Below, piece after piece: positions 44,452 to 53,481 of a stretch of DNA of 64,000 nucleotides. Position 1 is the first letter of the stretch; every line of letters begins with the position of its first letter. The notes under the pieces are model-generated. The model searched no databases. It worked only from the letters and a program-made list of their open reading frames with translations, and was not told where the DNA came from. The DNA is from Psychroflexus planctonicus (lineage in GTDB: Bacteria > Bacteroidota > Bacteroidia > Flavobacteriales > Flavobacteriaceae). Position numbers and translations under genes: made by a program. Location: NCBI RefSeq assembly GCF_014640195.1, contig NZ_BMGM01000002.1, positions 186,001-250,000 on the forward strand. Reading direction: 5' to 3'.

Positions 44452-46299
44452 ATGAAACAGAACTATTTCTGCATTACGCTATTGGCGTTGTGTTGGTGTG
44501 CTGCAACTTTTGCACAAATTCATTTGGATTCAATTCAAAGACTGGATGAAGTTGTCGTTACCAACAAACTGCTATCTGATTTTTCAACGGGGCAAAAAAT
44601 GCTCAAGTTGAAGGATTCTGTATTGCAACAAAATCCAGTTAACTTAACGGATTTACTCAATTTTAATACAGGAATTTATTTCAACCAAAACGGGTATGGA
44701 ATGGTGTCTTCGCCTGCTTTTCGTGGGACAACGGCACAACAAACCGCGGTAGTTTGGAACGGCATCAACATCAACTCGCAGTTCAATGGGCAAGCCGATT
44801 TCAATACCATGTTGAATCCAACAATGCAGCAAATCAATATTCAGCCGGGTGGTGGAAGCGTGATTTATGGAACTTCTGCCATTGGCGGTAGCATCCATTT
44901 AGAAAGCAAATTGAAGTTTAACAAACAAACCAAACACTTCTTTCAAACCAACTACGGAAGCTTCAATACGCTTGATTCCCGTTACCAATTGCAACATGCT
45001 ACCGAGCAATGGAGTTTCAATTTTGGGTTTCAGCACAATTCATCCGACAATGATTTTCCGATTCATAACAGCAATCGAAACAATATCAATGGGAAATTTA
45101 ATAACAATGCGATAGGTTTGGATATCGCTCATCAAATCAATGAAAAGCACCAACTAAAATTCTATTCTTGGTTGTTTTTAGGCGATCGAAATTTATCTGT
45201 TATTCGCCCTAGCGATACCAAATCGGCTTATAAAAATCAGGATTTACGGAGTTTGTTAGAATGGGAATACGAACACGAAAACTGGCGTTCTACTTGGAAG
45301 GTAGGTTATTTGAATGAAGATTTTAAGTACATACAAAACATCAGTCAGGAAAATGAATTTACGGCTAATGTAGCGGAAACCTTTCTTAACCAATACAACC
45401 TTCAATTTGAAAATAAAGCTTGGGTATTTTCTGTTTTAATCGATGCCAATACGGCCAAAGCAAGTGGAGATGATTTGCTGGAAGACCGGCGAGATGTAGC
45501 TGCTTTTGCCTTGTTGGCCAAACGTAGAGTCAATTCAAAATGGATTGTTGAAGCCAGTCTTCGGCAGGAAATTTCCAATTTATACAACAGTCCGATTTTA
45601 TATAGTTTGGGAAGTGATTATCGGTTTTCAAAATACTACAGTATGAAGTTGCACACATCGAGAAACTTCCGAATTCCCACCTTTAACGATTTGTTTTGGG
45701 GAAGCAGCGGAACTACCAACTTATTGCCAGAAAGTGCTTACCAAGTAGAATGGGGACATCATTTTGAACGGAATCAATTTCAAATTTCAGCGACTGGATT
45801 TTACAATCACATCGATGACATGATTCGTTGGATTCCCAATGAAAATGGAATATGGCAACCCGAAAACACCGATAAAGTACGCACATACGGAGCAGAATTT
45901 GAAGCCAATTATTCCAAAAAATGGAATTCGCATCAATTGCAATGGAATGCCAATTATGCGTACACGGTTTCAGAAAACAGGGACACCGGGTTTCAATTGC
46001 GGTATGTGCCGTTTCATAAGGCTACTTCATCTTTAGCTTATCATTACAAAAAATGGTCTGCCGATACGCAATTTATTTGTGTGGGAGAAGTGTTCACTCG
46101 ATCGAACAACCAACCGAATGCAATTGTACAAGATTATGGCTTACACCATCTTGGTTTGCGCTATCAATTGTTTGCCAATTCGCCAGAAATCGATGTAGGA
46201 ATGCGTGTTTTTAATATTTGGGATTCTGAATTTCAAGGAGTTGAAAACCGCCCTATGCCGGGAAGATATTATCAATTTACATTTAATTTAATTTTTTAA
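44452..46299 (+). CDS. btuB: BtuB-like TonB-dependent outer-membrane receptor for cobalamin
   Basis: 615 residues from the ATG at 44452 (a TTG two codons earlier is possible). Signal peptide FCITLLALCWCAATFAQ, then a TonB-box-like LDEVVVTNK. A plug domain (LTDLLNFNTGIYFNQNGYGM; IQPGGGSVIYGTSAIGGSIH) precedes a 22-strand-type barrel ending in the aromatic YYQFTFNLIF. The riboswitch in its leader identifies the substrate as a corrinoid. Only about 9 bp separate it from the BtuG-like lipoprotein gene. No SusD-like partner is present. Confidence 0.93.
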   Translation: MKQNYFCITLLALCWCAATFAQIHLDSIQRLDEVVVTNKLLSDFSTGQKMLKLKDSVLQQNPVNLTDLLNFNTGIYFNQNGYGMVSSPAFRGTTAQQTAVVWNGININSQFNGQADFNTMLNPTMQQINIQPGGGSVIYGTSAIGGSIHLESKLKFNKQTKHFFQTNYGSFNTLDSRYQLQHATEQWSFNFGFQHNSSDNDFPIHNSNRNNINGKFNNNAIGLDIAHQINEKHQLKFYSWLFLGDRNLSVIRPSDTKSAYKNQDLRSLLEWEYEHENWRSTWKVGYLNEDFKYIQNISQENEFTANVAETFLNQYNLQFENKAWVFSVLIDANTAKASGDDLLEDRRDVAAFALLAKRRVNSKWIVEASLRQEISNLYNSPILYSLGSDYRFSKYYSMKLHTSRNFRIPTFNDLFWGSSGTTNLLPESAYQVEWGHHFERNQFQISATGFYNHIDDMIRWIPNENGIWQPENTDKVRTYGAEFEANYSKKWNSHQLQWNANYAYTVSENRDTGFQLRYVPFHKATSSLAYHYKKWSADTQFICVGEVFTRSNNQPNAIVQDYGLHHLGLRYQLFANSPEIDVGMRVFNIWDSEFQGVENRPMPGRYYQFTFNLIF

Positions 46300-46308
46300 A
46301 ACCAAATT

Positions 46309-47358
46309 ATGAAGTATTTTAAGTATGTTAGTTTTGTAGCAATTGCCAGTTTTTTGTTTGCATCCTGTAGCAGTGATGACGATAATATTAATCCGCAAGA
46401 ACCTTTACCCACAGGTGATTATGTAGATGGATTTTTTATAGTAAACGAAGGTCCTTTTGGCGGAAGTGGTTCGCTTAGTTTTGTAAAAAACGATTTTTCT
46501 GAAGTGACTCAGAATGTATTTTCAGTTGAAAATCCCAATGCAGATATCGGTAGTTTTGTTCAGTCAGTATTTTTTGATGAAGAGCGCATGTTTATCATTT
46601 CAAACGGAAGTAATTTAATAAATGTCGTTAATCGTTTTACCTTGGAATTTATTGAAGTTATTGATGCCGGTTTTGAAGTTCCACGCTACGGTGTGGTGTT
46701 GGATAACAAAGCCTACGTGACCAATTTAGCTGGGTTTGATTCTACTATAGACGATTTTATTGTGGTTGTTAATTTAGAAACTTATGAAGTGGAAAGCAAT
46801 ATTGCGGTAAATAATATTGCGGATAAAATTGAAGCTTACAACGGGAAATTGGTTGTTCAAAATTCTGCCTTTTCAGATGGAAATTCGGTGAGTTTAATCA
46901 ATCCTGCTACAGCAGCAATAGAACAAGTAGTACAAGTGGGCGATGGCTTAAATTCTATGGTTTTAGCCAATAATCAATTGTTTACCTTAAGTGGAAATCA
47001 ACTTTCTAAAGTTGATTTAGGGAGTTTCAATGTAACTGAAACAATCACTATTCCTGAAGAAGCAGAAGGTGTAAATAATTTACGAATTGATCAAAATCAA
47101 GTATACTATACTTTGGGGAATTCAGTGTATTCCAATTCAGTAAATGAATTAGATTTTACAGAAGAGCAGATGTTTTCTTATGAAACCAATTCTGAATCAG
47201 GTGTGTTTTACGGATTTGCAGTAAAAGACAACCAAATTTACATTTCCGATGCAGGCGATTTTGCTTCTAATGGGAATATACATGTATATAGTGAAACGGG
47301 AGAAATTCTTTTAGAAACTGAAGTAGGCTTAGGTCCAAATGGGTTTTACTTCAATTAA
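46309..47358 (+). CDS. Beta-propeller surface lipoprotein, BtuG-like
   Basis: 349 residues. Lipoprotein signal ending FLFASC (Cys20) followed by SSDDDN, an acidic surface-export signal. The rest is a repeated strand pattern of a YncE/DUF5074-type seven-bladed propeller (FIVNEGPFGGSGSLSFVKND; YGVVLDNKAYVTNLAGFDST; NGNIHVYSETGEILLETEVG). BtuG of Bacteroides is a propeller lipoprotein that sits over BtuB and binds B12 with very high affinity. Position after btuB under the same riboswitch makes that role likely. Sequence alone does not prove B12 binding. Confidence 0.82.
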   Translation: MKYFKYVSFVAIASFLFASCSSDDDNINPQEPLPTGDYVDGFFIVNEGPFGGSGSLSFVKNDFSEVTQNVFSVENPNADIGSFVQSVFFDEERMFIISNGSNLINVVNRFTLEFIEVIDAGFEVPRYGVVLDNKAYVTNLAGFDSTIDDFIVVVNLETYEVESNIAVNNIADKIEAYNGKLVVQNSAFSDGNSVSLINPATAAIEQVVQVGDGLNSMVLANNQLFTLSGNQLSKVDLGSFNVTETITIPEEAEGVNNLRIDQNQVYYTLGNSVYSNSVNELDFTEEQMFSYETNSESGVFYGFAVKDNQIYISDAGDFASNGNIHVYSETGEILLETEVGLGPNGFYFN

Positions 47359-47388
47359 ACGAATACAGCTTTAGCGCTTAAATTTTCA

Positions 47389-47435
47389 CCTTGAATAGTT
47401 CAAATTTATTTTGAATTATTCAAGGTTTTATTTTT
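47389..47435 (+). terminator. Terminator of the B12-uptake operon
   Basis: A 16-bp stem CCTTGAATAGTTCAAA / TTTGAATTATTCAAGG with one mismatch and a 5-nt loop, followed by TTTTATTTTT, 30 nt after the BtuG-like stop codon. Confidence 0.9.
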
Positions 47436-47494
47436 AGAAAGTTATGAACCTGAGTTGAATATTGGCAACTAAAACTGTTTGAGCTATTAAATAT

Positions 47495-48106
47495 TTAGCC
47501 TAAAATACGCTCTTTAATTACAGATTGCACAATATCTATCGCCACGTTGTTGTATTTATTGTAAGGAATAATAATGTCTGCAAATTCTTTGGTGGGTTCT
47601 ATAAATTGTTGATGCATAGGCTTCAACGTGGTTTGGTAACGATTTAAAACTTCATCTAAATCGCGACCACGTTCTTGAATATCGCGTTTCAATCTTCTAA
47701 TTAAACGTTCGTCACTATCTGCATGAACAAACATTTTAATGTCGAACATATCACGAACTTCCTTATGTGCTAAAATTAAAATTCCTTCAACAATCATAAC
47801 TTTTTTGGGAAGTGTAGTAACGGTTTCGCCAGTTCGGTTGTGTTCTTTAAAAGAATAAACCGGTTGTTCGATGGGAACACCCGCTTTTAAACTGGATAAA
47901 TGTTCATGAAGCAATTCAAAATCAATAGACTTAGGATGATCAAAATTGATTTTTTTACGCTCTTCAAAACTTAAATGGCTAGTGTCCATATAATACGAAT
48001 CTTGGTAAATCACATCTACTTCGTCGTGCTGTAATTCGTTTATAATTTGGTTGACAACGGTTGTTTTTCCGCTTCCCGTTCCACCCGCAATTCCTATAAT
48101 GAGCAT
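47495..48106 (-). CDS. udk: Uridine kinase
   Basis: 203 residues from the ATG at 48106. The frame opens at a TTG at 48124, but a -7-like TATTTTTG overlaps that codon and family similarity starts at MLIIGIAGG. P-loop GIAGGTGSGKTTV, the substrate motif YQDSYYMD, NFDHPKSIDF, and VEGILILAHKEVRDMFD are all present. It phosphorylates uridine or cytidine with ATP/GTP in pyrimidine salvage. It is a single gene, with the B12 operon convergent on it. Confidence 0.95.
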   Translation of the reverse strand: MLIIGIAGGTGSGKTTVVNQIINELQHDEVDVIYQDSYYMDTSHLSFEERKKINFDHPKSIDFELLHEHLSSLKAGVPIEQPVYSFKEHNRTGETVTTLPKKVMIVEGILILAHKEVRDMFDIKMFVHADSDERLIRRLKRDIQERGRDLDEVLNRYQTTLKPMHQQFIEPTKEFADIIIPYNKYNNVAIDIVQSVIKERILG

Positions 48107-48251
48107 GTCATAAATTTTAGACAAAAATACATTTTTATACCGATTACTATTTTAAATGTCATGTAAATACGCTTTAAAATATAGATTGGCATCATACCTA
48201 AATAAATAATGCAGAATATTAGCTACTTAAATTAATATGATCTGTTTTAGG

Positions 48252-50747
48252 CTACAGGAAATTCAAAAACTGGAGTCCGAGCATGATTCCACTTTGTGTT
48301 TTTCCACCATAAAAAGATTGTACATAATCTAGGCGTAGAAATCTAAATTTTCCAAAACCTAAATTTTCTAAACCAGCATGAACTTCATAATAAGGCTTTC
48401 GTTCTTGGGTAAACAAGCTTTTTGCACCAGCTACTAAGTTGTAATTAAGTTGATTTAAAACAGGTATTCGATTTAAGATCAGTCCTTTAAATTCATGTTC
48501 AACATGCATTTCTGCATAACTGTGTTGAGTTGAAAACGCATAATAATCCATCATCAAAAATTTACCGAGATAGGAATCTGAAGTTTCTACAAAAGTCTGA
48601 TTTCCGTTGAAGTGTTTAAAGTCTAGAAATGAAATCTGCTCGTTGTTATTATTGATCCAACCCGTGTTGATTTGATAATTAAAAACTCCTAAGTTGGCTA
48701 GATTTAGATTTTGCTGAACGCTAGTGCGCAACATATCGAAATTGTAGTTACTAAATGAACTTCCAAAACCCTTTTCGTATACTAAGTCAATTCTAGGATA
48801 ATCGTTGTTCGGGATGTTGTATTTTCCATCTGGCCGATTGATGTATTTTTGTCCAAATCTCAAATTTGCACCTACTTTAGCAATAAATATGTGGTGGTTT
48901 TGAAATAAATTTTCTCCTGTCTGATTGGGAAACAAAGGATGATTACTGGTGAATCCTTCCGGGTTATTTATCCAAATTCTTGAGTTGGTTGAGTTGTTTA
49001 AAGCATTTCTATCTTCAAAAGCAAAGTTTGCATAAGCACGAATTCCGTTGGTAACTTCATCAGCAAACAAAACTTCTGCAAAATTACGCTCGTACATTTT
49101 TAAAAAGCTTCGTTCAAAAAAGGTAGCAGCAATGGTATTAATTAATGGGCTAATGGGATTGGTGCTGTTAATTTGAATTGCTTCGCTTCCCGCTGAAACA
49201 CCTAAATAGGTGTCTTTTGTGTTATTGAATTTTTTCCTAAACGCTAATTTTCCACGTAACTTTTCTTCTGAAAATCCATAATTGGCAGTTGCACTAAGAT
49301 CCCAGAATTTTTTAAAGGAATTGTCTTCATCTTTTTGTCTGTAGGTAAATGAAGTGTTCAAATTCCATCCTTGTACATTGTTATAGCTTAAATTTCTAAA
49401 GGAAAAACCTTCATAAGAAAACGAACGATTTTTATAAGAATTATCCCATGTATAACCTGTTATAGGACTCAAAATTTTAAACTTATTGCCAACCTGGTCA
49501 ACTGAATCTAAGTAGGTTTTAGACTTCCGTAAGGTTTGAATGCTGTCTTTTCGTATGTAGTCATTTTGTTCTATTTCGGTAAGTGGAATAGGGCGAGTGC
49601 TTTCCCAAAAAATAGAATCTCTTTTGTTGGCATCTTTTTCATAATAGACAATTTCATTCGTGAACCGAAGTTCTTCTGCGGTAGGTTCTAAATTATAATT
49701 TTTGTAAAAACCTAAAAACTTTCCGCTTCCAGACATGCCAAGAATCTTCCACGTAAAATTGAATCCTTTGGAAAGGCTTAACCAAATTTCATTTTCTGAA
49801 TTGTAAGCAAATTCTTGTTGAAATTGAACATTTTCTAAAGGTGGAATTTGCGTAGCTTCACCAGTAGTACTTAAGTCAACTCCAAAAATTTCCCAAGAAT
49901 CTTCTACAATATATATGTACCCTGAAAAAACTTTATCTTTTTTTCGCTTCGGAATTACTTCTACTTTATTGATTAAAAATCCATTACTGTCGTAAAATAC
50001 ACCTTCCAATTGGTAATTGTAATAATTGAAAGCATAATCGGCAATGGGTGAAATCATCTCGATGTTGAAACTGATGGTGTTGTTGTAAAAGGAAACATTA
50101 AAATCTTCTGCATTGTTCCAACTGAAACCATTGTCGTTGCCACTTACTTTTGAAGCTGTAATTTCTTCCCGAAACCGGTCTGGCGATTGATAATATATTT
50201 TGGAAACCGTTTCACTTAAATATATGATTCCGCTTCGGGTAGAATCTAAAGTTCCGTCCATGTCGCCTACTTCCATTCCTAATATTTTTTCAGGAATATT
50301 TTCAGCTTTCCATAAACTTCGGGAATAAAAGTCTGCCGCGAAAGCTTCAATTTTGTTTTTGTTTTTCTTTCGGTGCTGTATGGCTTGTTGTATGATTTTT
50401 AAGGCTGGATTCTCATCAGCTTTTACAACAACATCATCTAAACTAGTTACTTCTTCAGTTAAAGCAACATTTTTTTGTTGACTCTTATTTAAATTTTCAA
50501 TTTCAATTTTTTCAGTTTTAAAACCCAAGTATTGAAAAACTAAAGTAAAGTTATTCTGCGATTGCTTCAGTTTAAGCTGGTATTTTCCTTCAGCGTTGCT
50601 GGTTGTTCCAGTAAAAGAACCTTCAATATAAATATTTACATCAGATAGCGCTTCGCCATCTGTATTGGTAACTTTTCCAGAGATGCTTTGGGCATAACCA
50701 TGCAAACCACTTAGAATTAGGATGAAGATAAAAAATGAGTTTTTCAT
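48252..50747 (-). CDS. DUF5686 outer-membrane protein with CarboxypepD_reg-like domain
   Basis: 831 residues. Signal peptide (FIFILILSGLHGYAQ), then a CarboxypepD-regulatory-like beta domain at about 20-110 (SGKVTNTDGEALSDVNIYIE; FQYLGFKTEKIEI). The DUF5686 body follows, with many strand-like segments predicted to form a large outer-membrane barrel, ending in GGKTQSGIMLGLQFLNFL with a terminal aromatic-rich strand. It resembles TonB-dependent receptors in architecture but has no plug domain. Ligand unknown. Its start shares a base with the smpB stop. Confidence 0.87.
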   Translation of the reverse strand: MKNSFFIFILILSGLHGYAQSISGKVTNTDGEALSDVNIYIEGSFTGTTSNAEGKYQLKLKQSQNNFTLVFQYLGFKTEKIEIENLNKSQQKNVALTEEVTSLDDVVVKADENPALKIIQQAIQHRKKNKNKIEAFAADFYSRSLWKAENIPEKILGMEVGDMDGTLDSTRSGIIYLSETVSKIYYQSPDRFREEITASKVSGNDNGFSWNNAEDFNVSFYNNTISFNIEMISPIADYAFNYYNYQLEGVFYDSNGFLINKVEVIPKRKKDKVFSGYIYIVEDSWEIFGVDLSTTGEATQIPPLENVQFQQEFAYNSENEIWLSLSKGFNFTWKILGMSGSGKFLGFYKNYNLEPTAEELRFTNEIVYYEKDANKRDSIFWESTRPIPLTEIEQNDYIRKDSIQTLRKSKTYLDSVDQVGNKFKILSPITGYTWDNSYKNRSFSYEGFSFRNLSYNNVQGWNLNTSFTYRQKDEDNSFKKFWDLSATANYGFSEEKLRGKLAFRKKFNNTKDTYLGVSAGSEAIQINSTNPISPLINTIAATFFERSFLKMYERNFAEVLFADEVTNGIRAYANFAFEDRNALNNSTNSRIWINNPEGFTSNHPLFPNQTGENLFQNHHIFIAKVGANLRFGQKYINRPDGKYNIPNNDYPRIDLVYEKGFGSSFSNYNFDMLRTSVQQNLNLANLGVFNYQINTGWINNNNEQISFLDFKHFNGNQTFVETSDSYLGKFLMMDYYAFSTQHSYAEMHVEHEFKGLILNRIPVLNQLNYNLVAGAKSLFTQERKPYYEVHAGLENLGFGKFRFLRLDYVQSFYGGKTQSGIMLGLQFLNFL

Positions 50748-51205
50748 TAAAAGGATTTTTTGATTCGATCTAGTTTACGTTTGGTTTCTCGTTCTTTGAT
50801 GGTCTCACGCTTATCGTGTACTTTTTTACCTTTGGCTAGAGCAATTTGCAGTTTGGCAAATCCACGATCGTTAATAAACATCAATAATGGAACTATGGTG
50901 AGACCTGAATTTTTAACTTCTTTATGTAGTTTTTTTAGTTCGTTTTTATTCAACAGTAATTTCCGTTCACTTTTTGGGTTATGATTAAAATGTGAAGCAT
51001 GCGAATATTCCTGAATGTTCATGTTTATAACAAAAAGTTCACCTTTGTCATTAAACTCACAAAAACTTTCTGCAATGCTGGCTTTCCCTTCCCGAATGGC
51101 TTTTATTTCGGTACCACGTAACACGATTCCCGCGATGTATTTATCTAGAAATTCGTAATTAAACTTCGCTTTTTTGTTTTTTATTTTAATGTTGTTTCCT
51201 TTCAT
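50747..51205 (-). CDS. smpB: SsrA-binding protein SmpB
   Basis: 152 residues. Recognisable SmpB blocks: KNKKAKFNYEFLDKYIAGIV, LRGTEIKAIREGKASIAESF, FVINMNIQEYSHASHFNHNP, RKLLLNKNELKKL and the basic C-terminal tail RETIKERETKRKLDRI. It binds tmRNA and brings it to stalled ribosomes for trans-translation. The tmRNA gene itself is not in the window. Its stop overlaps the start of the DUF5686 gene. A TAGCTTTG -7-like motif lies at 51228-51235 on the minus strand. Confidence 0.97.
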   Translation of the reverse strand: MKGNNIKIKNKKAKFNYEFLDKYIAGIVLRGTEIKAIREGKASIAESFCEFNDKGELFVINMNIQEYSHASHFNHNPKSERKLLLNKNELKKLHKEVKNSGLTIVPLLMFINDRGFAKLQIALAKGKKVHDKRETIKERETKRKLDRIKKSF

Positions 51206-51334
51206 AGATATTGCTTCAATTGTCTGGCAAAGCTAAGTAAAAACATTTGATAGCATACAGAAAGAAAATGGCTTTAAAATATACTTGCTCAGCTATAATT
51301 TAGCATTTCTTTAATGAAATAGACTTCAAATAAC

Positions 51335-51364
51335 TTGCCTTAAGCGCTTAAATTGTTACTTTTG
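51335..51364 (+). promoter_or_regulatory. Promoter of sucC
   Basis: TTG at 51335-51337 and TACTTTTG at 51357-51364, spaced 19 nt, an excellent match to the Bacteroidota promoter; 29 nt before the sucC start. Confidence 0.65.
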
Positions 51365-51393
51365 TAGGACTTAATTTTAAGCACAACCTGAAT

Positions 51394-52587
51394 ATGAATT
51401 TACACGAATATCAAGGAAAAGAAATACTAAATAGCTTTGGCGTTAATATTCAACGCGGCATTGTAGCTACCACTCCAGAAGAAGCTGTAGAAGCTGCTAA
51501 AAAACTTACCGAAGAAACCGGAACGGGATGGCACGTAATAAAAGCCCAAGTTCATGCAGGTGGACGCGGAAAAGGTGGCGGAGTTAAATTGGCTAAAAAC
51601 TTAAAAGAAGTTGAAAAAATTGCTGGAGAAATTATTGGAATGAATCTGGTAACTCCACAAACTTCTAAAGATGGTAAAAAAGTTCACCAAGTTTTAATTG
51701 CTGAAGATGTATATTATCCTGGTGATAACGAACCAGAAGAATACTATATGTCTGTTTTACTAAACCGAGCAACTGGCAGAAACATGATTATGTATTCTCC
51801 AGATGGTGGAGTTGATATTGAAACGGTTGCAGAAAAAACTCCTGAACGTATTTTTACAGAAGAAATTAATCCTGCAACAGGTATTCTTCCGTTCCAAGCG
51901 AGAAAAGTTGCATTTAATCTAGGATTAAGCGGAAAGGCTTTTAAAGAAATGACCAAGTTTGTAACTGCTTTATACCAAGCTTACGATGGTTCAGATTCTT
52001 CTTTATTTGAAATTAATCCTGTATTAAAAACATCTGATGATAATATTTTAGCTGTTGATGCTAAAGTTACTATTGATGATTCTGCTTTATTTAGACATAA
52101 GGATTATGCAGAATTAAGAGATAAACGCGAAGAAGATCCTACTGAAGTAAGAGCTAAAGAAGTTGGATTGAGTTTTGTAAACCTAGATGGAAATGTGGGC
52201 TGTATGGTAAATGGTGCTGGTTTAGCAATGGCAACTATGGATTTAATTAAATTTGCTGGTGGCGAGCCTGCAAACTTCTTAGACGTAGGTGGTACTGCAG
52301 ATGCAAAACGTGTGGAAGAAGCTTTCCGTATTATTTTAGAAGACGAAAAAGTAGAAGCAATCTTGATCAATATTTTTGGTGGAATTGTTCGTTGCGACCG
52401 TGTTGCCAATGGAGTAGTGGAAGCCTACAAAAATTTAGGCGACCAAATTAAAGTTCCAATTATTGTTCGTTTGCAAGGAACCAATGCTGAAGAAGCTAAG
52501 GAAATTATAGACAATAGCGGCTTAAATGTAGAGTCAGCTGTAATTTTCCAAGAAGCTGCAGATAAAGTACAAAAGGTTTTAGCCTAA
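51394..52587 (+). CDS. sucC: Succinyl-CoA synthetase (ADP-forming) beta subunit
   Basis: 397 residues, normal length. ATP-grasp start MNLHEYQGKEIL, AQVHAGGRGKGGGVKL, SLFEINPVLKT, NGAGLAMATMDLI and INIFGGIVRCDRVANGV are all characteristic. With SucD it makes succinate and ATP from succinyl-CoA in the TCA cycle. SucD is not adjacent, and the gene is monocistronic with a clear promoter and terminator. In pathway terms it follows the methylmalonyl-CoA mutase encoded 10 kb away. Confidence 0.97.
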   Translation: MNLHEYQGKEILNSFGVNIQRGIVATTPEEAVEAAKKLTEETGTGWHVIKAQVHAGGRGKGGGVKLAKNLKEVEKIAGEIIGMNLVTPQTSKDGKKVHQVLIAEDVYYPGDNEPEEYYMSVLLNRATGRNMIMYSPDGGVDIETVAEKTPERIFTEEINPATGILPFQARKVAFNLGLSGKAFKEMTKFVTALYQAYDGSDSSLFEINPVLKTSDDNILAVDAKVTIDDSALFRHKDYAELRDKREEDPTEVRAKEVGLSFVNLDGNVGCMVNGAGLAMATMDLIKFAGGEPANFLDVGGTADAKRVEEAFRIILEDEKVEAILINIFGGIVRCDRVANGVVEAYKNLGDQIKVPIIVRLQGTNAEEAKEIIDNSGLNVESAVIFQEAADKVQKVLA

Positions 52588-52607
52588 CATTAAAATCTTA
52601 ATATACT

Positions 52608-52641
52608 AAAAAATCCGTCTCTATCTAGAGACGGATTTTTT
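52608..52641 (+). terminator. Intrinsic terminator of sucC
   Basis: Perfect 14-bp stem AAAAAATCCGTCTC / GAGACGGATTTTTT with loop TATCTA, 20 nt after the stop codon. Confidence 0.93.
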
Positions 52642-52792
52642 TATGTATCAATTTTGCTTTTGAAATGATATTGTATAAGTAAAAGTAAATTTGATGATAT
52701 TACTTTTGATTTGTAGTGCCAATATGTTGTTTGGGTTTTTAAGTTATTACTATCGTTATAAGTTAATTTCTTAAAGTAGTAGTTTATACAAA

Positions 52793-52827
52793 ATCAAAAA
52801 AAACCACCTAATATTAATTAAGTGGTT
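52793..52827 (-). terminator. Intrinsic terminator of the MORN-protein gene
   Basis: On the minus strand AACCACTTAAT / ATTAGGTGGTT (one mismatch, 4-nt loop) runs into a T tract; 26 nt after the stop of the gene at 52854. Confidence 0.7.
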
Positions 52828-52853
52828 AATGATTTTATTATGCTTGAATATAT

Positions 52854-53210
52854 TTAATTGATTGCGTAAGAGTCCGTCATTTTATAATCATTGACAACAA
52901 CAATATCATTTTGTTTATATTCAACTTCAGTTAATTTGTCTTCTTTCCAAAAGAACCATTTTCCGTCTTTTCTACCTTCAACATACTGCGCTTGAGCAAT
53001 TTTTTTGCCTTGCATATCATATGCTTTCCAAACACCGTGAGGTTTTTTATTCTTGATAAAACCAGTTTGACTTACATTACCATTTTCATGATAATAAGTT
53101 GCTTCAACTAAATCTCCTTTTTTTTCAAATTTTGCTCGTTCGTTGTTTTCTTGAGCGTAAAGGACAACACCCATTAAAAAGAAAACCATAAAAGCTACAA
53201 CATTTTTCAT
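52854..53210 (-). CDS. Small secreted MORN-repeat protein
   Basis: 118 residues from the ATG at 53210 (an ATG three codons earlier is the alternative). Signal peptide VVAFMVFFLMGVVLYAQ, then three or four MORN-like units of the YwqK type (VEATYYHENGNVSQTGFIKN; GVWKAYDMQGKKIAQAQYVE; GRKDGKWFFWKEDKLTEVEY). Related to the MORN half of the larger protein at 16173-17318. Probably periplasmic or surface-associated; function unknown. It has its own terminator. Confidence 0.78.
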   Translation of the reverse strand: MKNVVAFMVFFLMGVVLYAQENNERAKFEKKGDLVEATYYHENGNVSQTGFIKNKKPHGVWKAYDMQGKKIAQAQYVEGRKDGKWFFWKEDKLTEVEYKQNDIVVVNDYKMTDSYAIN

Positions 53211-53481
53211 ATCTCTCATATTTGTAGCTAATATACGAATTAATTTACATTAAATATACATTCAGTTAACATTAAATTTACATTGAGCCGTAATTTGCTG
53301 ATTTAATGTTATATAAAAGTTACCTAAATGTTACGAGCCATGTATTTTTATGGCAAAGAAAAGACAAGGTTAAAAAAAAAGTGTTTCCAAGAAAACTTCT
53401 TGAAAACACTGATGCTATACATATTTTTAAAAAAACCTAAGTATATAAGTCTATGAAAAAAGTTGCTTTGCTAAACAAAAG

